Shown: piece by piece, positions 43,060 through 51,306 of the stretch
Layout of the letters: each line of letters begins with the position of its first letter
How positions within the stretch are numbered: the stretch's first letter is position 1
Assembly: GCF_014641695.1 (NCBI RefSeq)
Contig: NZ_BMIF01000009.1
Location: 1-64,000, forward strand
Source of the DNA: Nitratireductor aestuarii
GTDB taxonomy: Bacteria > Pseudomonadota > Alphaproteobacteria > Rhizobiales > Rhizobiaceae
Length of the DNA: 64,000 bases
Direction: 5' to 3'
Made by a program: the position numbers and the translations under genes
Notes under the pieces: generated by a model
The model's input: only the letters and a program-made list of their open reading frames with translations
The model's database searches: none
Told to the model about the DNA's origin: nothing

Positions 43060-43549
43060 AGACAATACTGACGACACCAGCAAGTTGGACATAGAGATCT
43101 CTGTCGAAGGCGGCGATTGGGCCTCCGAGGATGAGCTTTACGCACTAGCGTCGCGCGCCATTCATGCTGCGATGTCCGAGGTGACGGACATCGAGGAGGG
43201 CCAGACGGTCAGCCTGTTGTTCACCGATGACGAGTCAATCCGGGATTTGAACGCGCGGTTTCGCGACAAGGACAAGCCTACGAATGTGCTTTCCTTCCCC
43301 GGTCCCGAAGGCAGCCAGATGCCCGGGATTCCGCCACATTTCGGGGATATTGCGCTTGCCTACGAGACGATCGCGCGCGAAGCGGAAGCCGAGGGCAAGA
43401 GCTTCGAACATCACCTTACCCATCTGATTGTGCATGGGTTTTTGCACCTCGCGGGCTATGACCACATAGAGCCGGAAGAGGCCGAGGAGATGGAGGACCT
43501 CGAGAGAATAATCCTCCGGGGGCTTGCGATAAGTGATCCTTACGACTAA
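43052..43549 (+). CDS. ybeY: Endoribonuclease/rRNA maturation factor YbeY
   Basis: This is a 165-residue zinc enzyme for 16S rRNA 3' maturation and ribosome quality control. The metal site HGFLHLAGYDH (H-x3-H-x5-H) lies at about residues 130-140, and the conserved RDKDKPTNVLSFP at about 71-83. The ATG at 43052 overlaps the end of phoH, so translation is coupled; longer in-frame starts inside phoH are not needed. In Sinorhizobium its homologue also affects sRNA regulation. Confidence 0.95.
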   Translation: MPEDNTDDTSKLDIEISVEGGDWASEDELYALASRAIHAAMSEVTDIEEGQTVSLLFTDDESIRDLNARFRDKDKPTNVLSFPGPEGSQMPGIPPHFGDIALAYETIAREAEAEGKSFEHHLTHLIVHGFLHLAGYDHIEPEEAEEMEDLERIILRGLAISDPYD

Positions 43550-43577
43550 CTTTGGCTGGTCAACCAACTGAAAGACA

Positions 43578-44654
43578 ATGACAGAAAGTTCTTCCATTGC
43601 TGTTGCAACCGCGTCTGGCGGTGAAGCAACAACACCCTCCGACGGAGAGGGGCAGAGTCGACCGAGGCGCGTTTCCGACGACGACGTCCCACGACCGTCC
43701 TTGTTGCAGAAGATTGGCGAACTGCTCGGCTTGAAGCGCAGCCAGTCAGGATCTGATCTGGTCCGCAGCATCGCCAATGACATGCATGGCGAAGTGACGC
43801 CTGCCGAGCAGGCGATGTTCCAAAACATCCTTCACCTCCGGCAGGTTCGTGTCGAGGACGTGATGGTTCCGCGGGCCGAAATCGAGGCCGTGGAAATGTC
43901 CACGACCCTCGGCGAGCTGATCAACGTGTTCGAGCGTTGCGCCCATTCGCGCATGCCCGTCTATGTGGAGTCGCTCGATGACCCGCGCGGCATGGTGCAC
44001 ATCCAGGACGTACTGGCGCATATCAGCCGTGCCGCCCGTCCGGTCAGCAATGGCCAGGCGGATGCATCCGGCGAGCCGGTGCTTGAGCTTCATAACATCG
44101 ACCTGAGCAAGACCATTGGCGAACTGGAGCTGATGCGTCCGTTGCTGTTCGTTCCGCCCTCCATGCTGGCGGCCGATCTCATGGCGCGGATGCAGGCAAG
44201 CCGCATCCAGATGGCGCTGGTGATCGACGAATACGGCGGCACGGACGGTCTCGTCTCGCTGGAAGATATTGTCGAGATGGTGGTCGGTGACATCGAAGAC
44301 GAGCACGACGAGGAAGAGCCCCGCATCGAGCAGATCAGCGAAGGCGTCTTCGTGGTGGATGCGCGCGCCGAGATCGATGAGGTGGCTGCTGCCATCGGCG
44401 GCGACTTCCGCGGGGGCGAGCATTCCGAAGAGGTCGACACCATTGGCGGCATGATCTTCAACACGCTCGGCAGGGTTCCGACCCGCGGCGAGGTGGTTGC
44501 AGCGGTGCCCGGCTATGAATTCCACATCCTTGATGCCGACCCGCGGCGTGTGAAGCGCGTGCGCATCGTGCAGGGCCGTGCAGTCGATCGCCGCCGCCGT
44601 CTGCCCAAGGCAGCTAGCCACGCAGCCGGCATCAGCAGCGGCGACGGCGCATAG
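43578..44654 (+). CDS. tlyC: CBS-domain hemolysin/CorC-type protein
   Basis: This is a 358-residue cytosolic protein. Two CBS domains occupy about residues 90-230 (VRVEDVMVPRAEIEAVEMST, MQMALVIDEYGGTDGLVSLE-type motif as IQMALVIDEYGGTDGLVSL) and a CorC/HlyC C-terminal domain ends at about 335. The N-terminal DUF21 membrane domain is absent, as in CorC. It is linked to Mg/Co homeostasis; the hemolysin name is historical. In rhizobia lnt normally follows; here it does not. Confidence 0.92.
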   Translation: MTESSSIAVATASGGEATTPSDGEGQSRPRRVSDDDVPRPSLLQKIGELLGLKRSQSGSDLVRSIANDMHGEVTPAEQAMFQNILHLRQVRVEDVMVPRAEIEAVEMSTTLGELINVFERCAHSRMPVYVESLDDPRGMVHIQDVLAHISRAARPVSNGQADASGEPVLELHNIDLSKTIGELELMRPLLFVPPSMLAADLMARMQASRIQMALVIDEYGGTDGLVSLEDIVEMVVGDIEDEHDEEEPRIEQISEGVFVVDARAEIDEVAAAIGGDFRGGEHSEEVDTIGGMIFNTLGRVPTRGEVVAAVPGYEFHILDADPRRVKRVRIVQGRAVDRRRRLPKAASHAAGISSGDGA

Positions 44655-45236
44655 GGCCGTTGCGCTTTCAAGATATCTGCAATCAATGACTGGATCGTTT
44701 CAGTGTCTTCCGGGCACTGAAACGATCAAAGTTTCGGTTGTCCGCAAGCAGGGCCAACGCCCGTTCCCATTCTTCTAACCGCCTCGCTAGCGCTCATGTG
44801 CCCTGCTCCCTGAAGCTACATCAGCCTGGCTAATGCTAATGCTAAGTATTGCTGAAGATGAATATGGTTGCACAACTTTAGGTGCAGCAAAGTTAATCTA
44901 GATTAGTAAAGAGACTATGCGTCTTGTTGACGGTATGCTAGGATCCGACGCAACCTTGGAGAGCAATAGATCATGGTTCTTCTATTTGAGGTTACGCTAA
45001 CGCGTTGAGAGACAAGACGTCGCGTAGCGATCTGACGACCGGTCGATAATATTTCATTGCAAAATGCGGTTTGCCTGCCATGGTTATCTTGAAATTGCCT
45101 TCGGGTCAGTTTCTTGTCATTGATTAACAGCATGCGCAATTTCTTGAGGACCTGCCCAGACACAGCCTGAGGACCATCGTTTGATCCAGAGCATCTCGCA
45201 AACGAAAGTCCTGACTGATTTTATGGTAAAGGATAA
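44655..45236. other. Gene-free 582-base region between tlyC and praR
   Basis: No convincing gene is present. The left part has a RIME-like palindrome (44693-44727). A perfect 12-bp palindrome, TAATCTAGATTA, lies at 44894-44905. The right part is AT-richer and probably holds the praR promoter and leader. I expected lnt (apolipoprotein N-acyltransferase) at this place from rhizobial gene order and find no trace of it in any frame. Confidence 0.55.
44693..44727. repeat. RIME-like palindrome after tlyC
   Basis: GATCGTTTCAGTG-N9-CACTGAAACGATC is a perfect 13-bp inverted repeat. The TTTCAGTG core and the following GTTGTCCGCAAGC stretch recall the RIME copies at 34345 and 61888. It may also act as the transcript end for the miaB-tlyC operon, though no T-run follows. 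Confidence 0.6.
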
Positions 45237-45653
45237 ATGAAGAAGAAGAATCCAAATCCGATCGATGTCCATGTTGGAAGCAGAATTAGGCTTCGTAGAA
45301 ACATGCTCGGCCTTAGTCAGGAACGTTTGGGCGAGAGCCTGGGAATCACATTCCAGCAGATCCAGAAGTATGAAAAGGGCACGAACCGCGTGGGCGCCAG
45401 CCGCCTGCAGGCCATAGCGTCGATCCTGAGCACGCCCGTTTCCTTCTTCTTTGAAGGCGCACCTGAAGAAGACGATGAGGGTGGCGTTGGCAAGCTCGCG
45501 GAAGATTCCACGCCCTACGTTGCCGATTTCCTGAGCAGTTCGGAAGGCATCCAGCTCAATCGTGCGTTTGTGAAGATCTCTGATCCCAAGATTCGCCGCA
45601 AAGTTCTGGAACTCGTGAAAGCCCTGGCTGCGGAGCCGTCAGTGACCGAATGA
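45237..45653 (+). CDS. praR: XRE-family regulator PraR
   Basis: This is a 138-residue protein. The helix-turn-helix spans about residues 13-66 (RIRLRRNMLGLSQERLGESL, then TFQQIQKYEKGTNRVGASRL), followed by a C-terminal helical region. Sequence and position just upstream of metK match PraR of rhizobia, a repressor of quorum-sensing, biofilm or R-body genes depending on species. It is transcribed on its own, with a hairpin after the stop. Confidence 0.88.
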   Translation: MKKKNPNPIDVHVGSRIRLRRNMLGLSQERLGESLGITFQQIQKYEKGTNRVGASRLQAIASILSTPVSFFFEGAPEEDDEGGVGKLAEDSTPYVADFLSSSEGIQLNRAFVKISDPKIRRKVLELVKALAAEPSVTE

Positions 45654-45657
45654 TCGT

Positions 45658-45685
45658 CGAAAGGAGAATGTTTCTCCTCCCTTCG
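45658..45685 (+). terminator. Hairpin after praR
   Basis: CGAAAGGAGAA-N3-TTCTCCTCCCTTCG folds with a GGAGAA/TTCTCC core and a closing CGAA/TTCG. No good T-run follows, so it is a weak terminator or part of the metK leader. I found no SAM-riboswitch consensus in the metK leader. Confidence 0.4.
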
Positions 45686-45784
45686 AGTGTTTGAACTGAC
45701 TTTCTCTTGACCGGGTGAGGATGCTTTGGATAACAAATCCAGAGCTCAATATCGGCTGCGTTTTTTTCTCAGAGGGGTTAGCCC

Positions 45785-47062
45785 GTGGCACGCAGGAACT
45801 ATCTTTTCACCAGTGAGTCTGTTTCCGAAGGTCATCCGGACAAGGTCTGTGACCGCATCTCGGATGAGATCGTGGATCTCGTCTATCGGGAAGCCAAGAA
45901 GGAGGGGATGGACCTCTGGAAGGTCCGGGTTGCCTGCGAGACGCTGGCGACCACCAACCGCGTCGTGATCGCGGGTGAAGTGCGTGTGCCCGACAGCCTC
46001 CTGAAGAAGGACAAGGACGGGAAAGTGGTCCAGGACAGCCAGGGCCACCCGGTCATCAACCCTTCGAAGTTCCGTGCCGCCGCACGCAAGGCCATTCGCT
46101 CTATCGGCTACGAGCAGGCCGGCTTCCACTGGAAGACCGCACGCATCGACGTGCTCCTGCATGGCCAGTCGCCGGACATCGGACAGGGCGTCGACAGTGC
46201 TGCCGACCGTCAGGGCGAAGAGGGTGCTGGCGATCAGGGCATCATGTTCGGCTACGCCTGCCGTGAGACTCCGGAGCTGATGCCTGCGCCGATCTACTAC
46301 GCGCACCTGATCCTCCAGCTTCTGTCGGAAGCCCGCAAGAAGGGTGTTGGCGAGGTTGCCAAGCTGGGTCCGGACGCGAAGAGCCAGGTCACCGTTCGCT
46401 ACATCGACGGCAAGCCGGTTGAGGCGACGGAAATCGTGCTTTCCACCCAGCATCTGGATGAGAGCTGGGACAGCGCCAAGGTCCGCGAAGTCGTGGAGCC
46501 GTTTATCCGCGAAGCTCTGTCGAGCGGCGGATTGCGGATCGCCGACAATTGCCGCTGGTACATCAATCCGACGGGCAAGTTCGTGATTGGCGGACCAGAC
46601 GGTGACGCAGGCCTCACGGGCCGCAAGATCATCGTTGACACCTACGGCGGTGCTGCACCGCACGGTGGCGGCGCGTTCTCCGGCAAGGACACCACCAAGG
46701 TCGACCGTTCGGCAGCCTATGCCGCCCGATATATCGCCAAGAACGTGGTTGCCGCAGGGCTGGCGGATCGCTGCACGATCCAGCTTTCCTACGCGATCGG
46801 CGTGGCGCAGCCGCTGTCGATCTATGTCGATCTGCATGGCACCGGCACGGTTTCGGAAGAAGTTGTGGAGATGGCAATCCGTCAGGTGATGGACCTGTCG
46901 CCGACCGGCATCCGCCGTCAGCTCGATCTCAACAAGGCGATCTATGCCAAGACTGCCGCTTACGGACATTTCGGCCGTAAGCCTGGTCGGGATGGGTCGT
47001 TCTCGTGGGAGCGGCTCGATCTGGTGAAAGAGCTGAGACAGGCCACGGCCAAAGTAGCATAA
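45785..47062 (+). CDS. metK: S-adenosylmethionine synthetase
   Basis: This is a 425-residue cytosolic enzyme making SAM from Met and ATP. Family motifs: [20 protein letters not shown] (about 11-30), [12 protein letters not shown] (about 147-158) and [19 protein letters not shown] (about 295-313). Length about 425 fits the alphaproteobacterial form, longer than the 384 of E. coli. The start is GTG at 45785 with AGAGGGG upstream. trmB follows after 19 bases, so the two are co-transcribed. Confidence 0.97.
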   Translation: MARRNYLFTSESVSEGHPDKVCDRISDEIVDLVYREAKKEGMDLWKVRVACETLATTNRVVIAGEVRVPDSLLKKDKDGKVVQDSQGHPVINPSKFRAAARKAIRSIGYEQAGFHWKTARIDVLLHGQSPDIGQGVDSAADRQGEEGAGDQGIMFGYACRETPELMPAPIYYAHLILQLLSEARKKGVGEVAKLGPDAKSQVTVRYIDGKPVEATEIVLSTQHLDESWDSAKVREVVEPFIREALSSGGLRIADNCRWYINPTGKFVIGGPDGDAGLTGRKIIVDTYGGAAPHGGGAFSGKDTTKVDRSAAYAARYIAKNVVAAGLADRCTIQLSYAIGVAQPLSIYVDLHGTGTVSEEVVEMAIRQVMDLSPTGIRRQLDLNKAIYAKTAAYGHFGRKPGRDGSFSWERLDLVKELRQATAKVA

Positions 47063-47081
47063 CACTCAAGAGTACATTTCT

Positions 47082-47780
47082 ATGGGCGAAAGCCACCCTG
47101 AAAGGTCCACCGAGGCCTTTTTCGGCCGCCGTCGCGGTAAGCGACTGCGGCCTCTTCAACATGACGCACTGAATTCGGTTCTGCCGCAGCTCAAGATCGA
47201 TCTTGAAAGCAGTCCGCCCGCGAACCTGGCTGAGCTTTTCTCCCAGCCGGTCAAAGAGACCTGGCTGGAGATCGGTTTCGGGGGTGGCGAGCACCTGGTT
47301 TCGCATCTTGAGCGCAAGCCCGAGACCGGGTTTATAGGCGTTGAGCCCTTCGTGAATGGAATGGCCAAGCTGACCAGCGCCCTGGAGGACCGGGTGCCGG
47401 CCAATCTGCGCCTCCATGATGACGACGCAACGCAGCTCCTGGATTGGCTACCTGAAGCCAGCCTGGATGGGATCGATCTGTTCTATCCGGACCCATGGAC
47501 GAAGAAGCGCCACTGGAAGCGCCGGTTCGTCAATGAGACGAATCTCGATCGGTTCGCGCGCGTGTTGAAGCCCGGCGGTACATTCCGCTTTGCTTCGGAT
47601 ATCGATACGTATGTGAACTGGACGCTGCTCCACTGCAGAAATCATGACGCCTTCGACTGGAAGGCGGAATCGGTGGAGAGCTGGAGACGGCCGTATGAGT
47701 ACTGGCCGGGAACGCGATACGAGGCCAAGGCCTTGCGTGAGGGCAGGACGCCTGCCTATCTGACGTTCATACGTCGGTAA
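47082..47780 (+). CDS. trmB: tRNA (guanine-N7-)-methyltransferase
   Basis: This is a 232-residue enzyme forming m7G46 in tRNA. The SAM motif is [17 protein letters not shown] (about 62-78) and the catalytic region [20 protein letters not shown] (about 130-149). It lies downstream of metK, the SAM maker, a conserved rhizobial pair. Confidence 0.95.
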   Translation: MGESHPERSTEAFFGRRRGKRLRPLQHDALNSVLPQLKIDLESSPPANLAELFSQPVKETWLEIGFGGGEHLVSHLERKPETGFIGVEPFVNGMAKLTSALEDRVPANLRLHDDDATQLLDWLPEASLDGIDLFYPDPWTKKRHWKRRFVNETNLDRFARVLKPGGTFRFASDIDTYVNWTLLHCRNHDAFDWKAESVESWRRPYEYWPGTRYEAKALREGRTPAYLTFIRR

Positions 47781-47811
47781 ATTCAGCAGGAAAATGGGAG
47801 GCAATCTCCCG

Positions 47812-47835
47812 CACAAGGGCCATATGGCCCTTGTG
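47812..47835. terminator. Perfect palindrome between trmB and DUF1127 gene
   Basis: CACAAGGGCCATATGGCCCTTGTG is a 24-bp perfect palindrome in the space between convergent genes. A smaller stem GGGAG-N5-CTCCC lies just to its left. No T-run follows on either strand; it may still end or protect both transcripts. Confidence 0.45.
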
Positions 47836-47851
47836 GGTGGAAATTGCCGCC

Positions 47852-48007
47852 TTAGAAGCGCTTGATTTCGCGGAAGCGCATCGGGTCGATGCCGAGCTGA
47901 GCCAGATCGCGGGCGCGCGGGCTGCGGTGTTCGCGAACGGCGTTCGAAACGGCGATGGCGCTTGCTACGGTGTCAAGGAAGTTGCTGATGGTTCTGCGCG
48001 TGCTCAT
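47852..48007 (-). CDS. DUF1127 micro-protein
   Basis: This is a 51-residue protein: it begins MSTRRTISNFLDTVASAIAV and ends LAQLGIDPMRFREIKRF. The C-terminal half is the DUF1127 (YjiS-like) domain with the usual R-x-L-x-x-L-G-I-x-R/P pattern. In Agrobacterium and relatives such arginine-rich micro-proteins affect sRNA turnover, phosphate and carbon metabolism; the role of this one is unknown. The ATG at 48007 follows GAGGAG by about eight bases. It is too short for length-based gene finding but is well supported. Confidence 0.9.
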   Translation of the reverse strand: MSTRRTISNFLDTVASAIAVSNAVREHRSPRARDLAQLGIDPMRFREIKRF

Positions 48008-48169
48008 GGATGTTCACTCCTCTTTGGTGCGCTGCACAATTCTCGTAGCCCTCATATAGGGGCGGTCAGGCGGAGTTAGGAGTCGGCTTTTGGCAACGCA
48101 CCTATGCAATTGTGCAACGCACAAAATCGGTCCATAGGCGAGGGCGGGCTGGAAAAGCGCAGAGCAAGC

Positions 48170-48198
48170 TTGAAAGAACTGGTGGCTTCCGTTATATA
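48170..48198 (+). promoter_or_regulatory. Sigma-70-type promoter of the rimP-nusA-infB operon
   Basis: TTGAAA (48170-48175), a 17-base spacer and TATATA (48193-48198) form a near-consensus promoter. Transcription would start near 48205, giving a leader of about 85 bases ahead of rimP. The leader contains the terminator-like hairpin at 48226-48257. Confidence 0.75.
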
Positions 48199-48225
48199 GA
48201 TCGCAAATTCTTGGTCGTTATGGCG

Positions 48226-48257
48226 AAGAGTGGGTCCGTCCGGTCCCGCTCTTTTTT
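48226..48257 (+). terminator. Attenuator-like intrinsic terminator in rimP leader
   Basis: AAGAGTGGG...CCCGCTCTT forms a stem of about 9 bp plus an inner CC/GG pair, followed by six T residues. It lies between the promoter at 48170-48198 and rimP at 48291, so most transcripts would have to read through it. Since the operon encodes NusA, a factor that modulates hairpin pausing and termination, autoregulation by attenuation is plausible (inference). Confidence 0.8.
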
Positions 48258-48290
48258 GTTGGCCGAACGTGCAACGAGGTATCCAGCGGC

Positions 48291-48887
48291 ATGCAGGATG
48301 ATCGCATTATAAGCGAAACGGGTTCTGAAGCCCGAGTGGCGGCCATCGTCGCCCCAGTGATTGACGCAATTGGCTACAGGCTTGTCCGCGTTAAGTTGTT
48401 GAATCAGGACGGCATCACGCTGCAGATCATGGCCGAGCGGCCGGATGGCACGATGACCGTGGATGATTGCGAGCAGGTAAGCCTTGCGGTTTCGCCGGCG
48501 CTCGATGTCGATGATCCGATCGATAGCGCCTACCAGCTGGAGATTTCCTCGCCGGGGATCGATCGCCCGCTGGTGAGGCGCGAAGATTTTGCCAATGCCG
48601 TTGGTCAGCTTGCCCGTATCGAGACCGCCGTATCGGTTGCCGGACGCAAGCGCTTCCGCGGCACGATCGTCGCTGCCGATGAAGAAGGCATTCAGTTTGA
48701 ACGCGACAAGGTTGACGAAGGGGACGAAGCAGTTGTTTCTATCCCCTACAATACGATGGCTGCCGCGAAGCTCATTCTCACGGACGCCCTCATCCAGCAG
48801 GCCCTGAAGAAGGACAAGCAGGATCGGCGCGATCGCAAGTCCGATGATGAGGACGGCGACGAAGCGGACGACGTGACGGAACACTAG
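48291..48887 (+). CDS. rimP: Ribosome maturation factor RimP
   Basis: This is a 198-residue protein needed for 30S maturation. The N-terminal domain contains PVIDAIGYRLVRVKLL, the linker LAVSPALDVDDPIDSAYQLE, and the SSPGIDRPLVRREDF signature sits at about residues 85-99. The C-terminal SH3-like domain is followed by an alphaproteobacterial charged tail (KKDKQDRRDRKSDDEDGDEA). First gene of the nusA-infB operon. Confidence 0.95.
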   Translation: MQDDRIISETGSEARVAAIVAPVIDAIGYRLVRVKLLNQDGITLQIMAERPDGTMTVDDCEQVSLAVSPALDVDDPIDSAYQLEISSPGIDRPLVRREDFANAVGQLARIETAVSVAGRKRFRGTIVAADEEGIQFERDKVDEGDEAVVSIPYNTMAAAKLILTDALIQQALKKDKQDRRDRKSDDEDGDEADDVTEH

Positions 48888-48997
48888 GGAATTCGTGCAG
48901 TTGCTCGGGGAGATAGGTTTTCTCGGAGCTGCTCTAACACAAGCTTTTACGTGCAGGGCTGGCGGGCAGCCGGCCTACCCTTAAGGGAGAAATTGAA

Positions 48998-50632
48998 ATG
49001 GCAATCAGCGCAAACAGACTGGAGCTTCTTCAAATCGCAGAAGCGGTCGCTCGCGAAAAGTCCATCGACAAGTCGATCGTGCTGCACGCGATGGCTGATG
49101 CGATCCAGAAGGCAGCGCGTTCGCGCTATGGCCAGGAGACGAACATCCGCGCCGACATCAACCCGCAGTCGGGCGAGATGAAGCTGCAGCGTCTGATGGA
49201 AGTCGTTGACGTCGTCGAAGAACCTGCCCGTCAGATCTCCCTTGATTATGCTCGTACCCGCAACCCGGATGCGCAGGTTGGCGACTTCATCGCCGAGCAG
49301 CTCCCGCCCATGGATTTCGGCCGCATCGCAGCCCAGTCTGCCAAGCAGGTCATCGTCCAGAAGGTGCGTGAAGCAGAGCGCGACCGCCAGTACGACGAGT
49401 TCAAGGATCGTATCGGCGAGATCGTCAACGGCACCGTCAAGCGCGTCGAGTACGGCAATGTGATCGTTGATCTCGGTCGCGGTGAAGGCATCATCCGCCG
49501 TGACGAGCTCATCCCCCGCGAGATCTTCAAGTATGGTGATCGCGTCCGCGCCTATGTCTACGACGTGCGCCGCGAGCAGCGTGGTCCGCAGATCTTCCTG
49601 TCGCGTACCCATCCGCAGTTCATGGCGAAGCTCTTCACCATGGAAGTGCCGGAAATCTACGACGGCATCATCGAGATCAAGTCGGTTGCCCGCGACCCCG
49701 GTTCGCGCGCCAAGATCGCCGTGATCAGCCATGACTCGTCGATCGACCCGGTCGGCGCCTGCGTCGGTATGCGCGGTAGCCGTGTTCAGGCCGTCGTCGC
49801 CGAGCTACAGGGCGAGAAGATCGACATCATCCCGTGGAACGAAAATCCGGCGAACTTCATCGTCAATGCGCTTCAACCTGCCGAAGTCTCGAAGGTTGTT
49901 CTCGATGAGGATGCCGAGCGTATTGAAGTTGTGGTCCCGGATGACCAACTATCACTGGCGATTGGCCGTCGCGGCCAGAACGTGCGCCTGGCTTCGCAGA
50001 TCACCGGCTGGGACATTGACATCCTGACCGAGGAAGAAGAGTCGCAGCGTCGCCAGAAGGAATTCGTTGAGCGCTCGGCGCTGTTCATGGAATCCCTCGA
50101 CGTGGACGAGATGGTGGGCCAGGTGCTGGCTTCCGAAGGCTTCAGCAGCATCGAAGAAGTTGCCTATGTCGAGCCGACGGAAATTGCCTCGATCGACGGC
50201 TTCGATGAGGACACCGCTACCGAGATCCAGACCCGCGCCCGTGAATACCTCGAGCGCCTGGAAGCCGAGCAGGACAAGCGCCGCATCGAGCTTGGCGTTG
50301 AAGACGAACTTCGCGAAATCCCCGGCATGACGACCGCCATGATGGTTGCCGTCGGTGAGGATGGCGTGAAGACCGTCGAGGATTTCGCCGGTTATGCTGC
50401 GGATGATCTCGTCGGCTGGAAGGAACGCAAGGAAGGTGAGACGAAGTTCACCCAGGGCGTTCTGTCCAACTTCGACATCTCCCGCGCCGAAGCCGAGCAG
50501 ATGATCGTTTTCGCCCGCGTCAAGGCAGGCTGGATTTCCGAAGAGGAAGCAGCAGCCGAGGCAGAGGATGAATTGGAAGCCGATGTAGCCGAGGAGGATG
50601 CAGAAGCAGTTTCTGCATCTTCGGAAGGCTAG
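48998..50632 (+). CDS. nusA: Transcription termination/antitermination factor NusA
   Basis: This is a 544-residue RNA-polymerase-binding protein. Domains in order: NTD (1-130), S1 (about 135-200), two KH domains (about 230-345, with [20 protein letters not shown] and [20 protein letters not shown]) and C-terminal helix-hairpin-helix repeats ending in an acidic tail. It controls pausing and termination and may act on the leader terminator of its own operon. The ATG follows TTAAGGGAGAAATTGAA. Confidence 0.97.
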   Translation: MAISANRLELLQIAEAVAREKSIDKSIVLHAMADAIQKAARSRYGQETNIRADINPQSGEMKLQRLMEVVDVVEEPARQISLDYARTRNPDAQVGDFIAEQLPPMDFGRIAAQSAKQVIVQKVREAERDRQYDEFKDRIGEIVNGTVKRVEYGNVIVDLGRGEGIIRRDELIPREIFKYGDRVRAYVYDVRREQRGPQIFLSRTHPQFMAKLFTMEVPEIYDGIIEIKSVARDPGSRAKIAVISHDSSIDPVGACVGMRGSRVQAVVAELQGEKIDIIPWNENPANFIVNALQPAEVSKVVLDEDAERIEVVVPDDQLSLAIGRRGQNVRLASQITGWDIDILTEEEESQRRQKEFVERSALFMESLDVDEMVGQVLASEGFSSIEEVAYVEPTEIASIDGFDEDTATEIQTRAREYLERLEAEQDKRRIELGVEDELREIPGMTTAMMVAVGEDGVKTVEDFAGYAADDLVGWKERKEGETKFTQGVLSNFDISRAEAEQMIVFARVKAGWISEEEAAAEAEDELEADVAEEDAEAVSASSEG

Positions 50633-50670
50633 GGGAATGTTTAGGGCAGCTTTAGGTCTTGCGAAATCAG

Positions 50671-51306
50671 ATGAACGATCGCACATGTATAGTGACGCGA
50701 GAGACGCGCAATCCGGACGAGATGATCCGGTTTGTGGCCGCGCCTGATGGTACGATCGTTCCCGATCTGAGGCACAAGCTGCCCGGGCGTGGCTGTTGGG
50801 TCGTTGCCGAGAAGCCCCTGGTTGAGAAAGCTGCGGCCCGTAACATTTTCGCGAAAGCGCTAAAGGCGCCTGTTGTGGTTCCCACGGATCTGGCCGACAT
50901 GGTCGATTCTCTCATGGTAACCTCAACTTTGGGCACGCTTGGTCTTGCGCGAAAGGCCGGAGCCGTGGCATTGGGTGCTACAAAAGTGGAAGCTGCCGTG
51001 CGCAGCGGTAAAGCTATCGCTGTTGTTCATGCGATTGACGCATCGCCCGACGGAATCCGGAAAATTCTTGCCGCGAGGAACGCGGTGGCCCATGCCAGCG
51101 GACACGGGGTGCCGGCATTCAGACTCTTTTCTGAGAATGAAATGAGTTTGGCTTTAGGGGCAACAAATGTGATACATGCTGCTTTGTTCGGCCAGGGGGC
51201 CGGCGAGGCAGCGCTGAAACGCATGAGAATGCTTGCCGCATATCGGGGCGAAGTTTCCGATAAATTGGCGTCGGCCGCGGCGGGAGCCGCAGAGGATATG
51301 GAATGA
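50671..51306 (+). CDS. ylxR: YlxR-family RNA-binding protein (with L7Ae-like part)
   Basis: This is a 211-residue protein. The N-terminal YlxR/DUF448 domain has [20 protein letters not shown] and PGRGCWV; the C-terminal half ([20 protein letters not shown] onward) is an L7Ae/L30e-like domain usual in alphaproteobacteria. The role is RNA binding around translation or RNase P. The ATG at 50671 is chosen for closeness to the conserved start; a TTG four codons upstream is in frame. Its end overlaps infB by four bases. Confidence 0.9.
   Translation: MNDRTCIVTRETRNPDEMIRFVAAPDGTIVPDLRHKLPGRGCWVVAEKPLVEKAAARNIFAKALKAPVVVPTDLADMVDSLMVTSTLGTLGLARKAGAVALGATKVEAAVRSGKAIAVVHAIDASPDGIRKILAARNAVAHASGHGVPAFRLFSENEMSLALGATNVIHAALFGQGAGEAALKRMRMLAAYRGEVSDKLASAAAGAAEDME

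Noticed and set aside
44915-45163. Minus-strand 82-codon frame between tlyC and praR
   Set aside because: It has poor composition, no ribosome site and no similarity to lnt, which was expected here; probably chance in AT-richer DNA.
45654-45784. SAM riboswitch in the metK leader
   Set aside because: I looked for SAM-II-type and SAH-type conserved blocks and found none; only a simple hairpin after praR is present.
47812-47835. Palindrome as a strong bidirectional terminator
   Set aside because: The stem is perfect but no T-run follows on either strand; kept only as a low-confidence feature.
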